DNA of 64,000 nt, from contig NZ_CP071090.1 of NCBI RefSeq assembly GCF_017301735.1, positions 5,136,001-5,200,000 of the forward strand, read 5' to 3'. Below are positions 1 through 7,318 of this stretch, piece by piece (position 1 is the first letter of the stretch; every line of letters begins with the position of its first letter). The notes under the pieces are model-generated. The model was given only the letters and a program-made list of their open reading frames with translations, made no database searches and was not told where the DNA came from. The stretch comes from Pyxidicoccus parkwaysis. Lineage in GTDB: Bacteria > Myxococcota > Myxococcia > Myxococcales > Myxococcaceae. Position numbers and translations under genes: made by a program.

Positions 1-209
1 ACCGCGATGCCCGGCTCCGGGGCTTCTTGCGGCGCGATGGGCTCGGGGCGCGACGCGGGCGTCGAGGGCGCCTCCGGCTTCGGCTGGGCCTGGACGGGCG
101 GCGGCGGGACGGACGTCTCCGCGCCGGGCGCGGGCACGGGCTGCTCGGCCTGCGCGAGCGCGAGGGCGGGAGCCGCGACGAGGAGCGCGAGGGAGTGGAA
201 GAGTCGCAT
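1..209 (-). CDS. Secreted Pro/Ala/Glu-rich protein, C-terminus cut by window edge
   Basis: Only the first 69 or so codons lie in the window. The ATG at 209 opens a typical signal peptide (MRLFHSLALLVAAPALALAQ). It is followed by a low-complexity stretch rich in Pro, Ala, Glu and Gln, as seen in periplasmic or cell-surface linker regions. The start lies 11 bp after the stop of the beta-barrel gene on the same strand, so the two are probably co-transcribed and may act together in the envelope. The functional domain is outside the window, so no function can be assigned. Confidence 0.6.
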   Translation of the reverse strand, partial: MRLFHSLALLVAAPALALAQAEQPVPAPGAETSVPPPPVQAQPKPEAPSTPASRPEPIAPQEAPEPGIA

Positions 210-220
210 GGTTTTTGCGC

Positions 221-1048
221 CTAGAAGGAGAAGGTGTAGCCGAGGTCGAACTGCACCAGGTGCGTGAGGCCCGGGCTGGGCGCGGGCTCACCCGTCTCGC
301 GCCCCGCCTCCCAGTCATCGCGCAGCAGGTTGACGCGGTAGGAATCGCGGAACACCCAGTCGCGAAGCTCCAGCCGCACGCCGTGCGTGTTGCCGATGAA
401 GAAGCGGAAGCCCACCGCGCCGGACACCACCGGGGCCACGCGAGTCTCCTTCACCCAGAAGTCGTTCGAGGCCGTGCTCCGGTCCTCCGGCACCGTGCGG
501 TCGTCGCAGATGCCCAATTCGCGGTTCACCACCTGGGCGCACTGGATGACGGAGTGGCGCTGGAACGAGCCGACGCCGCCGCCGCCCCAGACGTACGCCT
601 GGAAGTGCGCGGGCAGGTCCGACACGAGGCTGAGCTTCCCGTAGATGGGGGCCCACCGCACGCCGGCCACGCCGTGCAGATTCATCTCCCACATGTCCTC
701 GAGCTCGTCCGTCACCTTCTTGTCCTGACGGTCCAGGAAGCTCTCGGAGATGGAGCGCGCCAGGCCCGTGTGGCGGCTGGCCGCGTAGCCGGCGCGCGCC
801 TCAATCGCGAAGGTGTTGAAGAGGTTGTAGGCGACGCCCACGTTGAAGAAGTAGTGCGCCGTCAGGTTCGTCTGCACCGGCAGGCCCACGCCGAGGGAGA
901 GCTCCATGTGCCCCCCAGGCTCGAACAGCCGGTTCCGGACGACGACGTTGTCGAGGACCTTCTCACTGTCATCGGTCTGCGCCGCGGCGAGCGGGGCCGC
1001 CAGCGAAATGGCCAACGAAGCAAAGACGCGGAGCGAGCGTGCGTTCAT
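221..1048 (-). CDS. Outer membrane beta-barrel protein
   Basis: A 275-residue protein with a signal peptide of about 23 residues (ending LAAPLAAAQ). The mature part has alternating aromatic/hydrophobic strands and a C-terminal strand ending in Tyr-Thr-Phe-Ser-Phe. A terminal aromatic residue is the usual BAM-recognition signature of outer membrane barrels. The pattern fits the small outer membrane beta-barrel family common in Myxococcota. It probably sits in the outer membrane. The next gene downstream (1-209) is also exported and follows after 11 bp, suggesting an operon. Ligand and physiological role are unknown. The ATG at 1048 is the first start before the signal peptide. Confidence 0.8.
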   Translation of the reverse strand: MNARSLRVFASLAISLAAPLAAAQTDDSEKVLDNVVVRNRLFEPGGHMELSLGVGLPVQTNLTAHYFFNVGVAYNLFNTFAIEARAGYAASRHTGLARSISESFLDRQDKKVTDELEDMWEMNLHGVAGVRWAPIYGKLSLVSDLPAHFQAYVWGGGGVGSFQRHSVIQCAQVVNRELGICDDRTVPEDRSTASNDFWVKETRVAPVVSGAVGFRFFIGNTHGVRLELRDWVFRDSYRVNLLRDDWEAGRETGEPAPSPGLTHLVQFDLGYTFSF

Positions 1049-1436
1049 GGTTCCTGCCCGGCCCGTGGGGTGGGCCGCCGTGTGCGGGAGGCCGAGCCTC
1101 CCCCAACCCGGGCGCCTGCGTCATTGACGATCAGGCCCCTTCGTGGCGCATCCATGTGCACACGGCTTCCACGAGCGACAAGCCACGATGGCGAGGAGTC
1201 GGAATTCTTTTCACCCTCGCCGGCTCCAGGCGCCCACCGGTCAACGTTTCCGGGGGCCCGAGTGGCGCGGCCGTGGCGAGGAGGGCAGGCAGGGCTTCAC
1301 GTGAAGCACACCTGTACCCACCCGGGACGTCGGGGCGCACACGCCCGCAACGCAAACGCCCCGCCCGGATGCCCGAAGACTCGGGCCCGGAGGCGGGGCG
1401 TCAGGAGCGACTGGACTTCAGTGCGCTCGGCGCGAA
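1049..1436. other. Intergenic region between L3 and the beta-barrel gene
   Basis: This gap of 388 bp holds the L3 terminator (1356-1401) and the upstream region of the barrel gene. Two small inverted repeats lie in the latter: a perfect 7-bp hairpin at 1086-1102 (GGGAGGC-CGA-GCCTCCC), probably within the leader of the barrel mRNA, and an 11-bp palindrome CGTCATTGACG at 1119-1129 that could be an operator half. I see no convincing coding frame. Confidence 0.5.
1356..1401 (-). terminator. Probable terminator of the L3 gene
   Basis: A perfect 10-bp stem, ACGCCCCGCC (1356-1365) against GGCGGGGCGT (1392-1401), encloses a second 6-bp stem (1371-1376 with 1381-1386). It begins about 35 bp past the L3 stop. 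On the minus strand only a short TTTG follows, so release may not rely on a classic U-tract. Confidence 0.55.
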
Positions 1437-2108
1437 CTAGCCGTGAGCGGCCTTGTGCTGCGCGCGCAGCGCAACCTTGATGCTCGGGCGGACGTAGACG
1501 ACCGCGTTGTTGTGGCCCGGGACGGCGCCCTTCACCAGGATGAGGCCCTTCTCCACGTCGATGCCGACGACGGTGAGGTTCTGCGTGGTGACCTGCTCCA
1601 CGCCGAAGTGGCCCGGCATCTTCTTGTTCGGGTAGGTGCGGCCAGGCGTCTTACGCTGACCGATGGCGCCCGGGTGACGCTGATACTCGTGCGTACCGTG
1701 CGTCTTGGTCTGCGAGCCCTTGAAGCTCCAGCGGCGCATGACGCCGGAGAAGCCACGGCCCTTGGTGATGCCGGTGACGTCCACCAGCTCGCCCTTGGAG
1801 AACATGTCCGCCTTGACGGCGTCGCCCACGTTGAAGGAGGAGGCCTCCTCCGGCGTGACGCGGAACTCCTTCAGGTGGCGGCGGTACGGCGCGTTGGCCT
1901 TCTTGAAGAAGCCGATCTCGGCCTTGTTGAGAATCTTCTCGCGAATCTCGCCGAAGCCCAGAGTCACCGCGGAGTACTTGTCCTTCTCCGGGGTGCGCTT
2001 GCCCACGACCTGGCAGGTACCCACATCGATCACAGTGACCGGGACGAGGTTGCCCTCATCATTGAACACCTGGGTCATCCCGATCTTCTTGCCAATCAGA
2101 CCCTTCAC
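1437..2108 (-). CDS. rplC: 50S ribosomal protein L3
   Basis: A full-length L3 of 223 residues. The N-terminus MKGLIGKKIGMTQVF is diagnostic. The central loop carries the conserved RHPGAIGQRKTPGR motif, including the Gln that is methylated in E. coli L3, followed by KKMPGHFG. L3 nucleates 23S rRNA assembly and its loop reaches the peptidyl transferase centre. The C-terminal region runs a little past the usual end with a basic tail. In most bacteria this gene is second in the S10 operon. Here it stands alone, between a coiled-coil protein gene and a beta-barrel gene, with its own promoter and terminator, more than 50 kb downstream of the spc/alpha cluster at the other end of the window. Whether a second copy lies in the S10 operon outside the window cannot be seen. 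Confidence 0.95.
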   Translation of the reverse strand: MKGLIGKKIGMTQVFNDEGNLVPVTVIDVGTCQVVGKRTPEKDKYSAVTLGFGEIREKILNKAEIGFFKKANAPYRRHLKEFRVTPEEASSFNVGDAVKADMFSKGELVDVTGITKGRGFSGVMRRWSFKGSQTKTHGTHEYQRHPGAIGQRKTPGRTYPNKKMPGHFGVEQVTTQNLTVVGIDVEKGLILVKGAVPGHNNAVVYVRPSIKVALRAQHKAAHG

Positions 2109-2207
2109 GTCGTCCTCACTGCCAGCGCGCGCGTGGTGGCGCGGAAAAACCCAATAAAATCAATGACCTGGACTGCTCGCGTCCCCGCGGTCGCCAGGAA
2201 GCGGCGC

Positions 2208-2235
2208 AATGTAGCAGACACGACCCCCACGTCAA
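2208..2235 (-). promoter_or_regulatory. Candidate housekeeping promoter for L3
   Basis: On the minus strand TTGACG (2235-2230) and TACATT (2213-2208) are separated by 16 bp, matching 5/6 and 4/6 of the sigma-70 -35 and -10 consensus. It lies in the 149-bp gap before L3 and predicts a leader of roughly 90 nt. It supports independent transcription of this L3 gene. Confidence 0.5.
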
Positions 2236-2257
2236 GCACTACGGGCGGGGGAGCCCC

Positions 2258-3028
2258 TCACTGAGCGCGATCAAGCCGCGGGTAGAACGGTGCGAGCTGC
2301 GCATCAGGGATGCGCCGAGCGTACACGTCCTCGCCCAGGAGGAACAGCGCTTGATCCAGGTAATCCTCCGCGGCCTTCACCTGTTCCTCCTTGGTGGCGA
2401 TTGCCTGGTCGAGCTCCGCCATGCGCTGCTCGTGGTCCAGCTTGCGCCCCTCCTCCTCGTCCTCCATCTCCAGCAGGCGCTTGTGCGCCAGGATGCCGGG
2501 GGCGCCGGGCTGGCCGGGCTCGGGCGTGAGGGCGTTGGACAGGCGGATCTCCAGGTCCTCCACCTCGCGCCCCAGGCGCATCTGGGCGAGCCGGCTCTTC
2601 TTGAGGTTGGTGCGGGCGACCTCAATCTTGTCGGGAGGCTGGCCGGTCAGCTCCATGTCCTGGATCTTCTTCTCCGTCTTGCCGAGGCCGTCCTGGGAGT
2701 AGCGGAGGTCCGCGCGGCGGGTGGAGAGCGTCTTGCGCAGCTCCTTCACCTTGCCTTCAATCGCATCCACCGCCTTCTTCCACTTCTTGACGACGGCCTC
2801 GTGCCCGGCGCGCTCCTCGGCCTGCTGGGCCTGGAAGTCCTGCCAGCCGGCATCCTCGTCGTTCATCTCCTGCTCGAGCGCGGCCAGCTCGTCCCGGCGC
2901 GCCACCACCGCCTCCTCGGCCCGGTAGACGCGGTCCATGGAGCGGGGGCAGTTGGGCTTGCCCGGCAGTCTGTCTCGCGCCAGGTCGCCCAGCTGGAAGA
3001 TGAGGTCGTTGTAGGTCTCCTTCGCCAT
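2258..3028 (-). CDS. Coiled-coil protein of unknown function
   Basis: A cytoplasmic-looking protein of 256 residues with no signal peptide. Residues from about 30 to 130 and 195 to 240 are heptad-like and rich in Glu, Lys, Ala and Leu, with a Pro/Gly-rich break (PEPGQPGAPG) between, suggesting a two-part coiled coil. I chose the ATG at 3028 (MAKETYNDL) over an upstream TTG at 3049; neither has a strong Shine-Dalgarno. It is upstream of L3 on the same strand, but the gap contains a promoter, so co-transcription is not required. I do not recognise a named family. Confidence 0.65.
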   Translation of the reverse strand: MAKETYNDLIFQLGDLARDRLPGKPNCPRSMDRVYRAEEAVVARRDELAALEQEMNDEDAGWQDFQAQQAEERAGHEAVVKKWKKAVDAIEGKVKELRKTLSTRRADLRYSQDGLGKTEKKIQDMELTGQPPDKIEVARTNLKKSRLAQMRLGREVEDLEIRLSNALTPEPGQPGAPGILAHKRLLEMEDEEEGRKLDHEQRMAELDQAIATKEEQVKAAEDYLDQALFLLGEDVYARRIPDAQLAPFYPRLDRAQ

Positions 3029-3114
3029 GGGCGTGGTTTCTACGCCCAACGCGCGGGGACTGTCACCGGGAGAGCGGACCTACGCGACTTCCGGGAGGCT
3101 GTTTCAGGCGGGCG

Positions 3115-3588
3115 TCAGGAGCCGGGCGACGCGTCCATGGTGGAGGACGGGCCGTGCATGACGGCGGCCAGGGCCCCTTCCGCCAGGGCGAGCAGCTCGC
3201 GGGCGCGGTCCTGCTCCTCGGTGCGGTTGAGCTCGCACACCCAGGCGGAGGACAGGTCCGCCTGCTGGCGGGCCAGCTCGGCCGTGGACTCGTAGCGGGC
3301 GGCGGACGCGCGGGCGAAGCAGCCCTCGCGGCGCAGCTCGAGGATGGTGTCCGCGTCCAGCTCGATGTCCTCGGGCGGCACGGGCAGTGGACCCCGGCCC
3401 AGGGCGGCCAGACGGGCCAGCAGGCGCGAGGCGTGTGCGCGGCAGAAGGCGGCCAGCACCATCAGCCGCGCCCGGACACGCGCATCTCCGATGCGCTCCG
3501 CGAGCGCTGTCATCCGCCGGGCGGAAACGACTTCCGCCTCCCATGCGGCGGCCAGCGCAGCGGCCAGCCGGGTATGCCTCGCACCCAT
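3115..3588 (-). CDS. Small helical-bundle (ferritin-like?) protein
   Basis: 157 residues, almost entirely predicted helix. It consists of two Ala/Arg/Leu-rich antiparallel pairs: roughly residues 10-65, containing FCRAHASRLLARL where ferritin-like proteins carry their E-x-x-H helix, and residues 95-145. The spacing resembles a four-helix ferritin-like bundle, but the full set of Glu/His iron ligands is not visible, so metal binding is uncertain. The ATG at 3588 has GGGGGA about 6 nt upstream and is preferred over longer in-frame extensions. It lies downstream of the HupE-like gene on the same strand (58-bp gap). Confidence 0.5.
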   Translation of the reverse strand: MGARHTRLAAALAAAWEAEVVSARRMTALAERIGDARVRARLMVLAAFCRAHASRLLARLAALGRGPLPVPPEDIELDADTILELRREGCFARASAARYESTAELARQQADLSSAWVCELNRTEEQDRARELLALAEGALAAVMHGPSSTMDASPGS

Positions 3589-3646
3589 TGACGTCCCCCG
3601 TTCCCTACCCTCTATGCCGGCAACGTAGGAACGGGTTCCGCCGGAT

Positions 3647-4771
3647 TCAACCGAGTGCCCGCTCGAACATCCAGTAACCACCAGCCGCGAGGATGAGCAC
3701 CGACACCGCGCGCACTGTCCTGAGGTACAGCGCGGGCCGCCGCCGCACCATGCGCAGCACCGGCAGCAGCACGGCCACGACAGACGCCTGCCCCAGTTCC
3801 ACGCCGATGTTGAAGCCCAACAGCGCCGGCGCGACGGAGTCTCCCAGCCCGTAGTTCTTCAGCACGCTCGCGAAGCCGAAGCCGTGCACCAGCCCGAACA
3901 GGAACGTCACGAGGGCGCGGTGGCGGTGCTCGCGCAGGACGAGGTTCTCCAGCGCCACATAGATGATGGACGCGGCGATGGTGGCCTCCACCCAGCGCGC
4001 CCTGTCCCCATCCAGCGACACCCAGCCCAGCACCACGGCCCCGAGGGTGATGGAGTGCGCGATGGTGAACGACGACACGAGCAGCAGCACGCGCCGCCAC
4101 CCGCCGCCCACCAGCAGCACCGCGACCAGGAAGGCAAGGTGGTCATAGCCCGTGAAGATGTGGCGGATGCCCTCGAGCACCCAGCCGGCGAAGCCACTGA
4201 CAGTCGCTCCGCCCTCCCCTCCCGCTGAGGCCTCGGGGATGTCCACGCTCGGCTGAGCGGCGTCCGCGAAGATGGAGCCCGTGACTTCTCCATCCAGCGA
4301 GCTGCCGAGAATCACCCGGTAGCCCGCCGGCAGCACCGACAGCACGGTGTACGTCTGCCGCAGCGGCCCCGGGGGGCAGGTGAAGGTGGCGGACAGCTCC
4401 ACGTACGTCTGGCGCAGGAGCGCGGCATGGGAGGTGCGAGTGCAGGGCCGCCCGCCCGCGGTGAGCGGCAGCGCGTCCCACACGCCCACCTCGAGCGCGG
4501 CGCGGCGGGCGTCCAAATCCGCCTGGGACACCGTGCCGTCGCCGTCCGCGTCCGCAGGCAGGAGCAGGCCGAGCGTGCCCGCCGTCAGCGTCAGCACCTG
4601 GCGGACCTCCGAGCCCTCCGGCCCGGCGCCGGTGGACGCTCGTGGCTCGCCCCCGGCATTGGGAGCGGTGCGCCGCACCTGTGAGTAGAGGATGTCCGCG
4701 TCGTGCGCGGAGGCCGCGCCCGCGGCCAGGAGCACGGCCGCGAGCACCACCCGGGGGGAGGCCCTCGTCAT
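3647..4771 (-). CDS. HupE/UreJ-family membrane protein with periplasmic EF-hand
   Basis: 374 residues. A signal peptide (to about residue 22) precedes a periplasmic region of about 170 residues, then a membrane domain of six or so helices typical of HupE/UreJ_2. Its signatures GIRHIFTGYDHLAFLVAVLL and FGLVHGFGFA, with their conserved His and Asp, are intact. Family members are linked to nickel or other divalent metal uptake in hydrogenase and urease loci, but no such genes are nearby. Unusually, the periplasmic part contains a canonical EF-hand calcium loop (DADGDGTVSQADL, about residues 74-86). The ATG at 4771 begins the signal peptide; longer in-frame extensions overlap the zinc-ribbon gene and are rejected. 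The substrate cannot be told from sequence. Confidence 0.8.
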   Translation of the reverse strand: MTRASPRVVLAAVLLAAGAASAHDADILYSQVRRTAPNAGGEPRASTGAGPEGSEVRQVLTLTAGTLGLLLPADADGDGTVSQADLDARRAALEVGVWDALPLTAGGRPCTRTSHAALLRQTYVELSATFTCPPGPLRQTYTVLSVLPAGYRVILGSSLDGEVTGSIFADAAQPSVDIPEASAGGEGGATVSGFAGWVLEGIRHIFTGYDHLAFLVAVLLVGGGWRRVLLLVSSFTIAHSITLGAVVLGWVSLDGDRARWVEATIAASIIYVALENLVLREHRHRALVTFLFGLVHGFGFASVLKNYGLGDSVAPALLGFNIGVELGQASVVAVLLPVLRMVRRRPALYLRTVRAVSVLILAAGGYWMFERALG

Positions 4772-4899
4772 GGGCGCGCAGCCTGCCCGCACCGCCGGCC
4801 CACGTCCACCGCCAGACGCGCGCCTCGCGCACCCGGCGTCCGTGCGTCTCGCACACCAGACGCCCGTGTGCCTCGCGAGACGGGACGGCCGCCTGCTCC

Positions 4900-5466
4900 C
4901 TACTCCTGGATGAAGCGCAGCTGCACCTGCTGCCGGCCGCTCAGCCCGCCGTGCCGGCTTCCGCAGTACGGGCAGTACAGGGGCTGGTCCCAGTCCCACA
5001 GCACCTTGAGGTCCTCTCCGCAGCACAGCATGGGCAGCGTGCGGAGCAATTCGTCCGCCTCGGGGTCCATGGGCCCGGGCAGCGCCTCGGGCGCCACCGC
5101 GACGAAGGTGGGCCGCGGGTTGACGGACAGCGTGCGATTCACGTGGGCGAGCTGCTCGTAGCGCACGTGGTTGGCCCAGGCCCGCGCCACGGACTCCAGA
5201 TGCGTCTGCTGCGCGGGCGTGAGGAAGGCATCGGCCTCCGCGCGCTGGCCGCAGTAGGGACAGCGCCACAGCGGCAGCCCCTCCTCGCCCTCGTGCGCGT
5301 TCTCGAAGGAGAAGAAGGCCTGCAGCTTGCGCAGCACCGCGCGCGCCTCGAAAGGCCCGGGGCGCATCTTGAAGGGGCGCTGGCAGCCGGGGCACTCGCG
5401 CCGCGTGAAGCCCGCGGTGTCCCGGGGCAGCTCCAGTCCCACGACTTCCGGCCCGCCGTCACTCAT
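4900..5466 (-). CDS. Zinc-ribbon protein of unknown function
   Basis: 188 residues with three cysteine pairs: CPGCQRPF near residue 25, CPYCGQRA near residue 70, and a C-terminal CC...CPYCG set near residues 149-167. This gives two or more zinc ribbons. The middle is helical and no catalytic motif is visible. The ATG at 5466 overlaps the stop of the upstream membrane-peptide gene (ATGA), so translation is probably coupled. It may be a cytoplasmic metal-binding adaptor, which is inference only. Confidence 0.6.
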   Translation of the reverse strand: MSDGGPEVVGLELPRDTAGFTRRECPGCQRPFKMRPGPFEARAVLRKLQAFFSFENAHEGEEGLPLWRCPYCGQRAEADAFLTPAQQTHLESVARAWANHVRYEQLAHVNRTLSVNPRPTFVAVAPEALPGPMDPEADELLRTLPMLCCGEDLKVLWDWDQPLYCPYCGSRHGGLSGRQQVQLRFIQE

Positions 5467-5639
5467 GAGCCCGCCGTCCGCCGCGCCGTCGTGGTGCGCC
5501 GCCCGTGCGAGGCCACCGCGAGCAGGAACGCCACGAAGGAGAACAGCAGCAGCAGGTGGACCCAGTAGCCCTCGGTGGAGCCCGCCGTCAGGCCCAGCCC
5601 CCACAGCACCAGCAGGATCATTCCCATCGTCCAGTACAC
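5463..5639 (-). CDS. Small lmo0937-type membrane protein
   Basis: 58 residues with two hydrophobic segments, MILLVLWGLGLTAGST and WVHLLLLFSFVAFLLAVAS, separated by a short Gly/Tyr turn. This matches the short two-helix lmo0937-like membrane proteins often found in stress loci. I chose the GTG at 5639 because GGAGG sits 6 nt upstream; the longer frame to 5675 lacks this. The stop overlaps the start of the zinc-ribbon gene (ATGA). Function is unknown. Confidence 0.6.
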   Translation of the reverse strand: MYWTMGMILLVLWGLGLTAGSTEGYWVHLLLLFSFVAFLLAVASHGRRTTTARRTAGS

Positions 5640-5832
5640 GCCACACCTCCACGCCCCACACCTTGGCGCGGCCAAAGCTAGGAACGGGCACTGGAGCGGG
5701 CAACCCAGTCCTTTTCACAGCCTCACGTTGGGTAAAGCACTTCCACGGCCGGGCATTTTTTCCGATGCGCGGGGAGATCCTCCGGCCCTTGCCTTGGAGA
5801 TCTCTAAGGAGAGACGCGGTGTGAAGGGCGCA

Positions 5833-5848
5833 TGGCACGCCGCCTGCT
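5833..5848 (+). promoter_or_regulatory. Candidate sigma-54 promoter for the lytic transglycosylase
   Basis: TGGCACGCCGCCTGCT fits the -24/-12 consensus TGGCACG-N4-TTGCW at all fixed positions except one (C for T before TGC). GG and GC are at the required spacing. It lies 79 bp before the start at 5927. No enhancer site is proven. Confidence 0.45.
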
Positions 5849-5926
5849 TTGCCGCCGTCGCATCAGATGTCGGTTGGAGTTGCAGGTTCAGCGGGCGCGC
5901 CAGCTGGAGGCGCCGGGGAGGGCGGG

Positions 5927-6664
5927 ATGCGGGGCTGGACGGTGGCGATGGCGGCAGCGGCGTTTCTGGCGGGAACAGAGGCATTCGCCTTTCCGGTGCA
6001 GGTGCCGGAGGGCCCGCAGGGCGAGGCGCCGGAAGTCGTGGAGCTGCGCGCGCAGCTCTCCGCGCGTGAGGCCGAGTTGAAGGCGGCGCTGGTGAAGCTC
6101 CACGCGTACGAGGACGAGGCGGACTTCGCCGAGGCGGAGAAGCTGGGCGTGGCGGAGCTGGTGAAGGCCTCGGGCCTGCCGGAGCGCCAGCAGCGGAGGT
6201 TGGCGGTGACCATCGTCCGCGAGGCCCGCCGCAACAGCGTGGACCCGCTGCTGGTGGTGGCCGTCATCCGGTGCGAGAGCAGCTTCAACAACTACGCGGT
6301 GTCGGGCGTGGGGGCCATGGGCCTGATGCAGGTGATGCCGGACACGGGCAAGTACCTGGCGGAGAAGGCCGGCTACAAGCTGGGCCGCTCCAGCAACCTC
6401 TTCGACGCGGAGACGAACGTCGAGATTGGCACCGCGTACCTGGCGGACCTCATCTCCCGCTTCGGCACCGTGGAGCGCGCGCTCGTCGCGTACAACGCGG
6501 GCCCGGGGCTCGCCAAGCGCATCCTCGCGAAGCCGGAGGTCCGCAAGAAGTTCATGGCCGGCTACCCGACCAAGGTCGTAAAGGAGTTCCGGAAGCTGAA
6601 GGCGCAGCAGGAGCGCCAGCTCACCCTCCGCGATGAGCAGACAACGGTTGACCGCAAGGGATGA
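5927..6664 (+). CDS. Lytic murein transglycosylase, SLT family
   Basis: 245 residues. A signal peptide (MRGWTVAMAAAAFLAG...) precedes a helical spacer and an SLT-type catalytic domain from about residue 95. The catalytic Glu is in RCESSFNNYAVS. The family motifs GAMGLMQVMPDTG and VERALVAYNAGPG follow, and the tail is basic. Such enzymes cleave the MurNAc-GlcNAc bond, releasing anhydro-muropeptides, for wall remodelling or insertion of envelope machines. The ATG at 5927 has a GGGAGGGCGGG run just upstream; longer in-frame starts lack a signal peptide at the N-terminus. A sigma-54-like promoter precedes it. Neighbours do not point to a specific machine. Confidence 0.85.
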   Translation: MRGWTVAMAAAAFLAGTEAFAFPVQVPEGPQGEAPEVVELRAQLSAREAELKAALVKLHAYEDEADFAEAEKLGVAELVKASGLPERQQRRLAVTIVREARRNSVDPLLVVAVIRCESSFNNYAVSGVGAMGLMQVMPDTGKYLAEKAGYKLGRSSNLFDAETNVEIGTAYLADLISRFGTVERALVAYNAGPGLAKRILAKPEVRKKFMAGYPTKVVKEFRKLKAQQERQLTLRDEQTTVDRKG

Positions 6665-6778
6665 CCGACAGGCAACACGCTGGACGCCTGTTGCATGACA
6701 ATCCGGTGAAACTTTCCCAAGGGGGGATGACCTTCTCAATCGCCAAGGTGCAGTGTGTGCGCCCGGCTGAGAGCACTC

Positions 6779-6789
6779 GACAGGTTGTC
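6779..6789. promoter_or_regulatory. Operator-like inverted repeat
   Basis: GACAGGTTGTC is the reverse complement of GACAACCTGTC, the core of the two perfect copies at 37402-37439. It lies 110 bp before the STAS gene start. The recurrence suggests a shared DNA-binding protein, which is unproven. Confidence 0.35.
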
Positions 6790-6898
6790 TGGCTCGTGAA
6801 GCTCCGGGCTCGCAGGTGGGCCCGGAAGAAGCCCTCAGCCGCCGTGCCCATCTCAACGGCACACCGTGCACACAGCATCCACTTGGGAGCGCACAGCG

Positions 6899-7222
6899 AT
6901 GGCGGGGCTACAGATTCACCGTGAGGAGGTCGCAGGTCAGGTCACCCTTCGGCTGGAGGGCATCCTGGACGGGAGGACGGCGCAGGAGGTGGGCAGCTCG
7001 CTCAAGTCACTCAGCGGGCGCGAGGTCGTCCTGGACTTCACCCACCTGCGCGAGTTCAAGGATAGCGCCGTGGGCGTATTGACCCGGGACCTCGTCGAGC
7101 GTCCGGTCCAGCTGCGGGGCCTGGCCACGCACCACGAGCGGATGTTCCGCTATTTCGGCGTCGGCACCGGCCCGTCCCAGCGCCGCGCGTACTACACGCC
7201 CGAGGACATCCTCTCGGCGTAA
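6899..7222 (+). CDS. STAS-like (anti-sigma antagonist type) protein
   Basis: A 107-residue single-domain protein. It begins with a beta strand (GLQIHREEVAGQVTLRLEG), then an ILDGRTAQEVGSSL helix and the VVLDFTHLREFKDSAVGVL segment. This is the usual STAS arrangement, in which a strand is followed by the loop bearing the phosphorylatable Ser/Thr. Here DFTHLREFKDSAVG contains a Ser (about residue 60) at the expected place. Such proteins bind anti-sigma kinases or act in partner switching; no cognate kinase is adjacent. The ATG at 6899 with GGGAG upstream is preferred to an in-frame GTG/ATG further upstream. Confidence 0.65.
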   Translation: MAGLQIHREEVAGQVTLRLEGILDGRTAQEVGSSLKSLSGREVVLDFTHLREFKDSAVGVLTRDLVERPVQLRGLATHHERMFRYFGVGTGPSQRRAYYTPEDILSA

Positions 7223-7318
7223 GCACTGCCCCACCCGCTGAGCAGGCAGGCGTCCCGAGCGGGCGTCGCGGCGAACGGGTGTGCCGGCTCCCGAGGGAGT
7301 CGGCTAGAGTGGCGGGAG

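Noticed and set aside
6672..6694. Hairpin GCAACACGC...GCCTGTTGC after the lytic transglycosylase as a terminator
   Set aside because: It has a central mismatch and no T-tract, and is followed by ordinary sequence; too weak to call.
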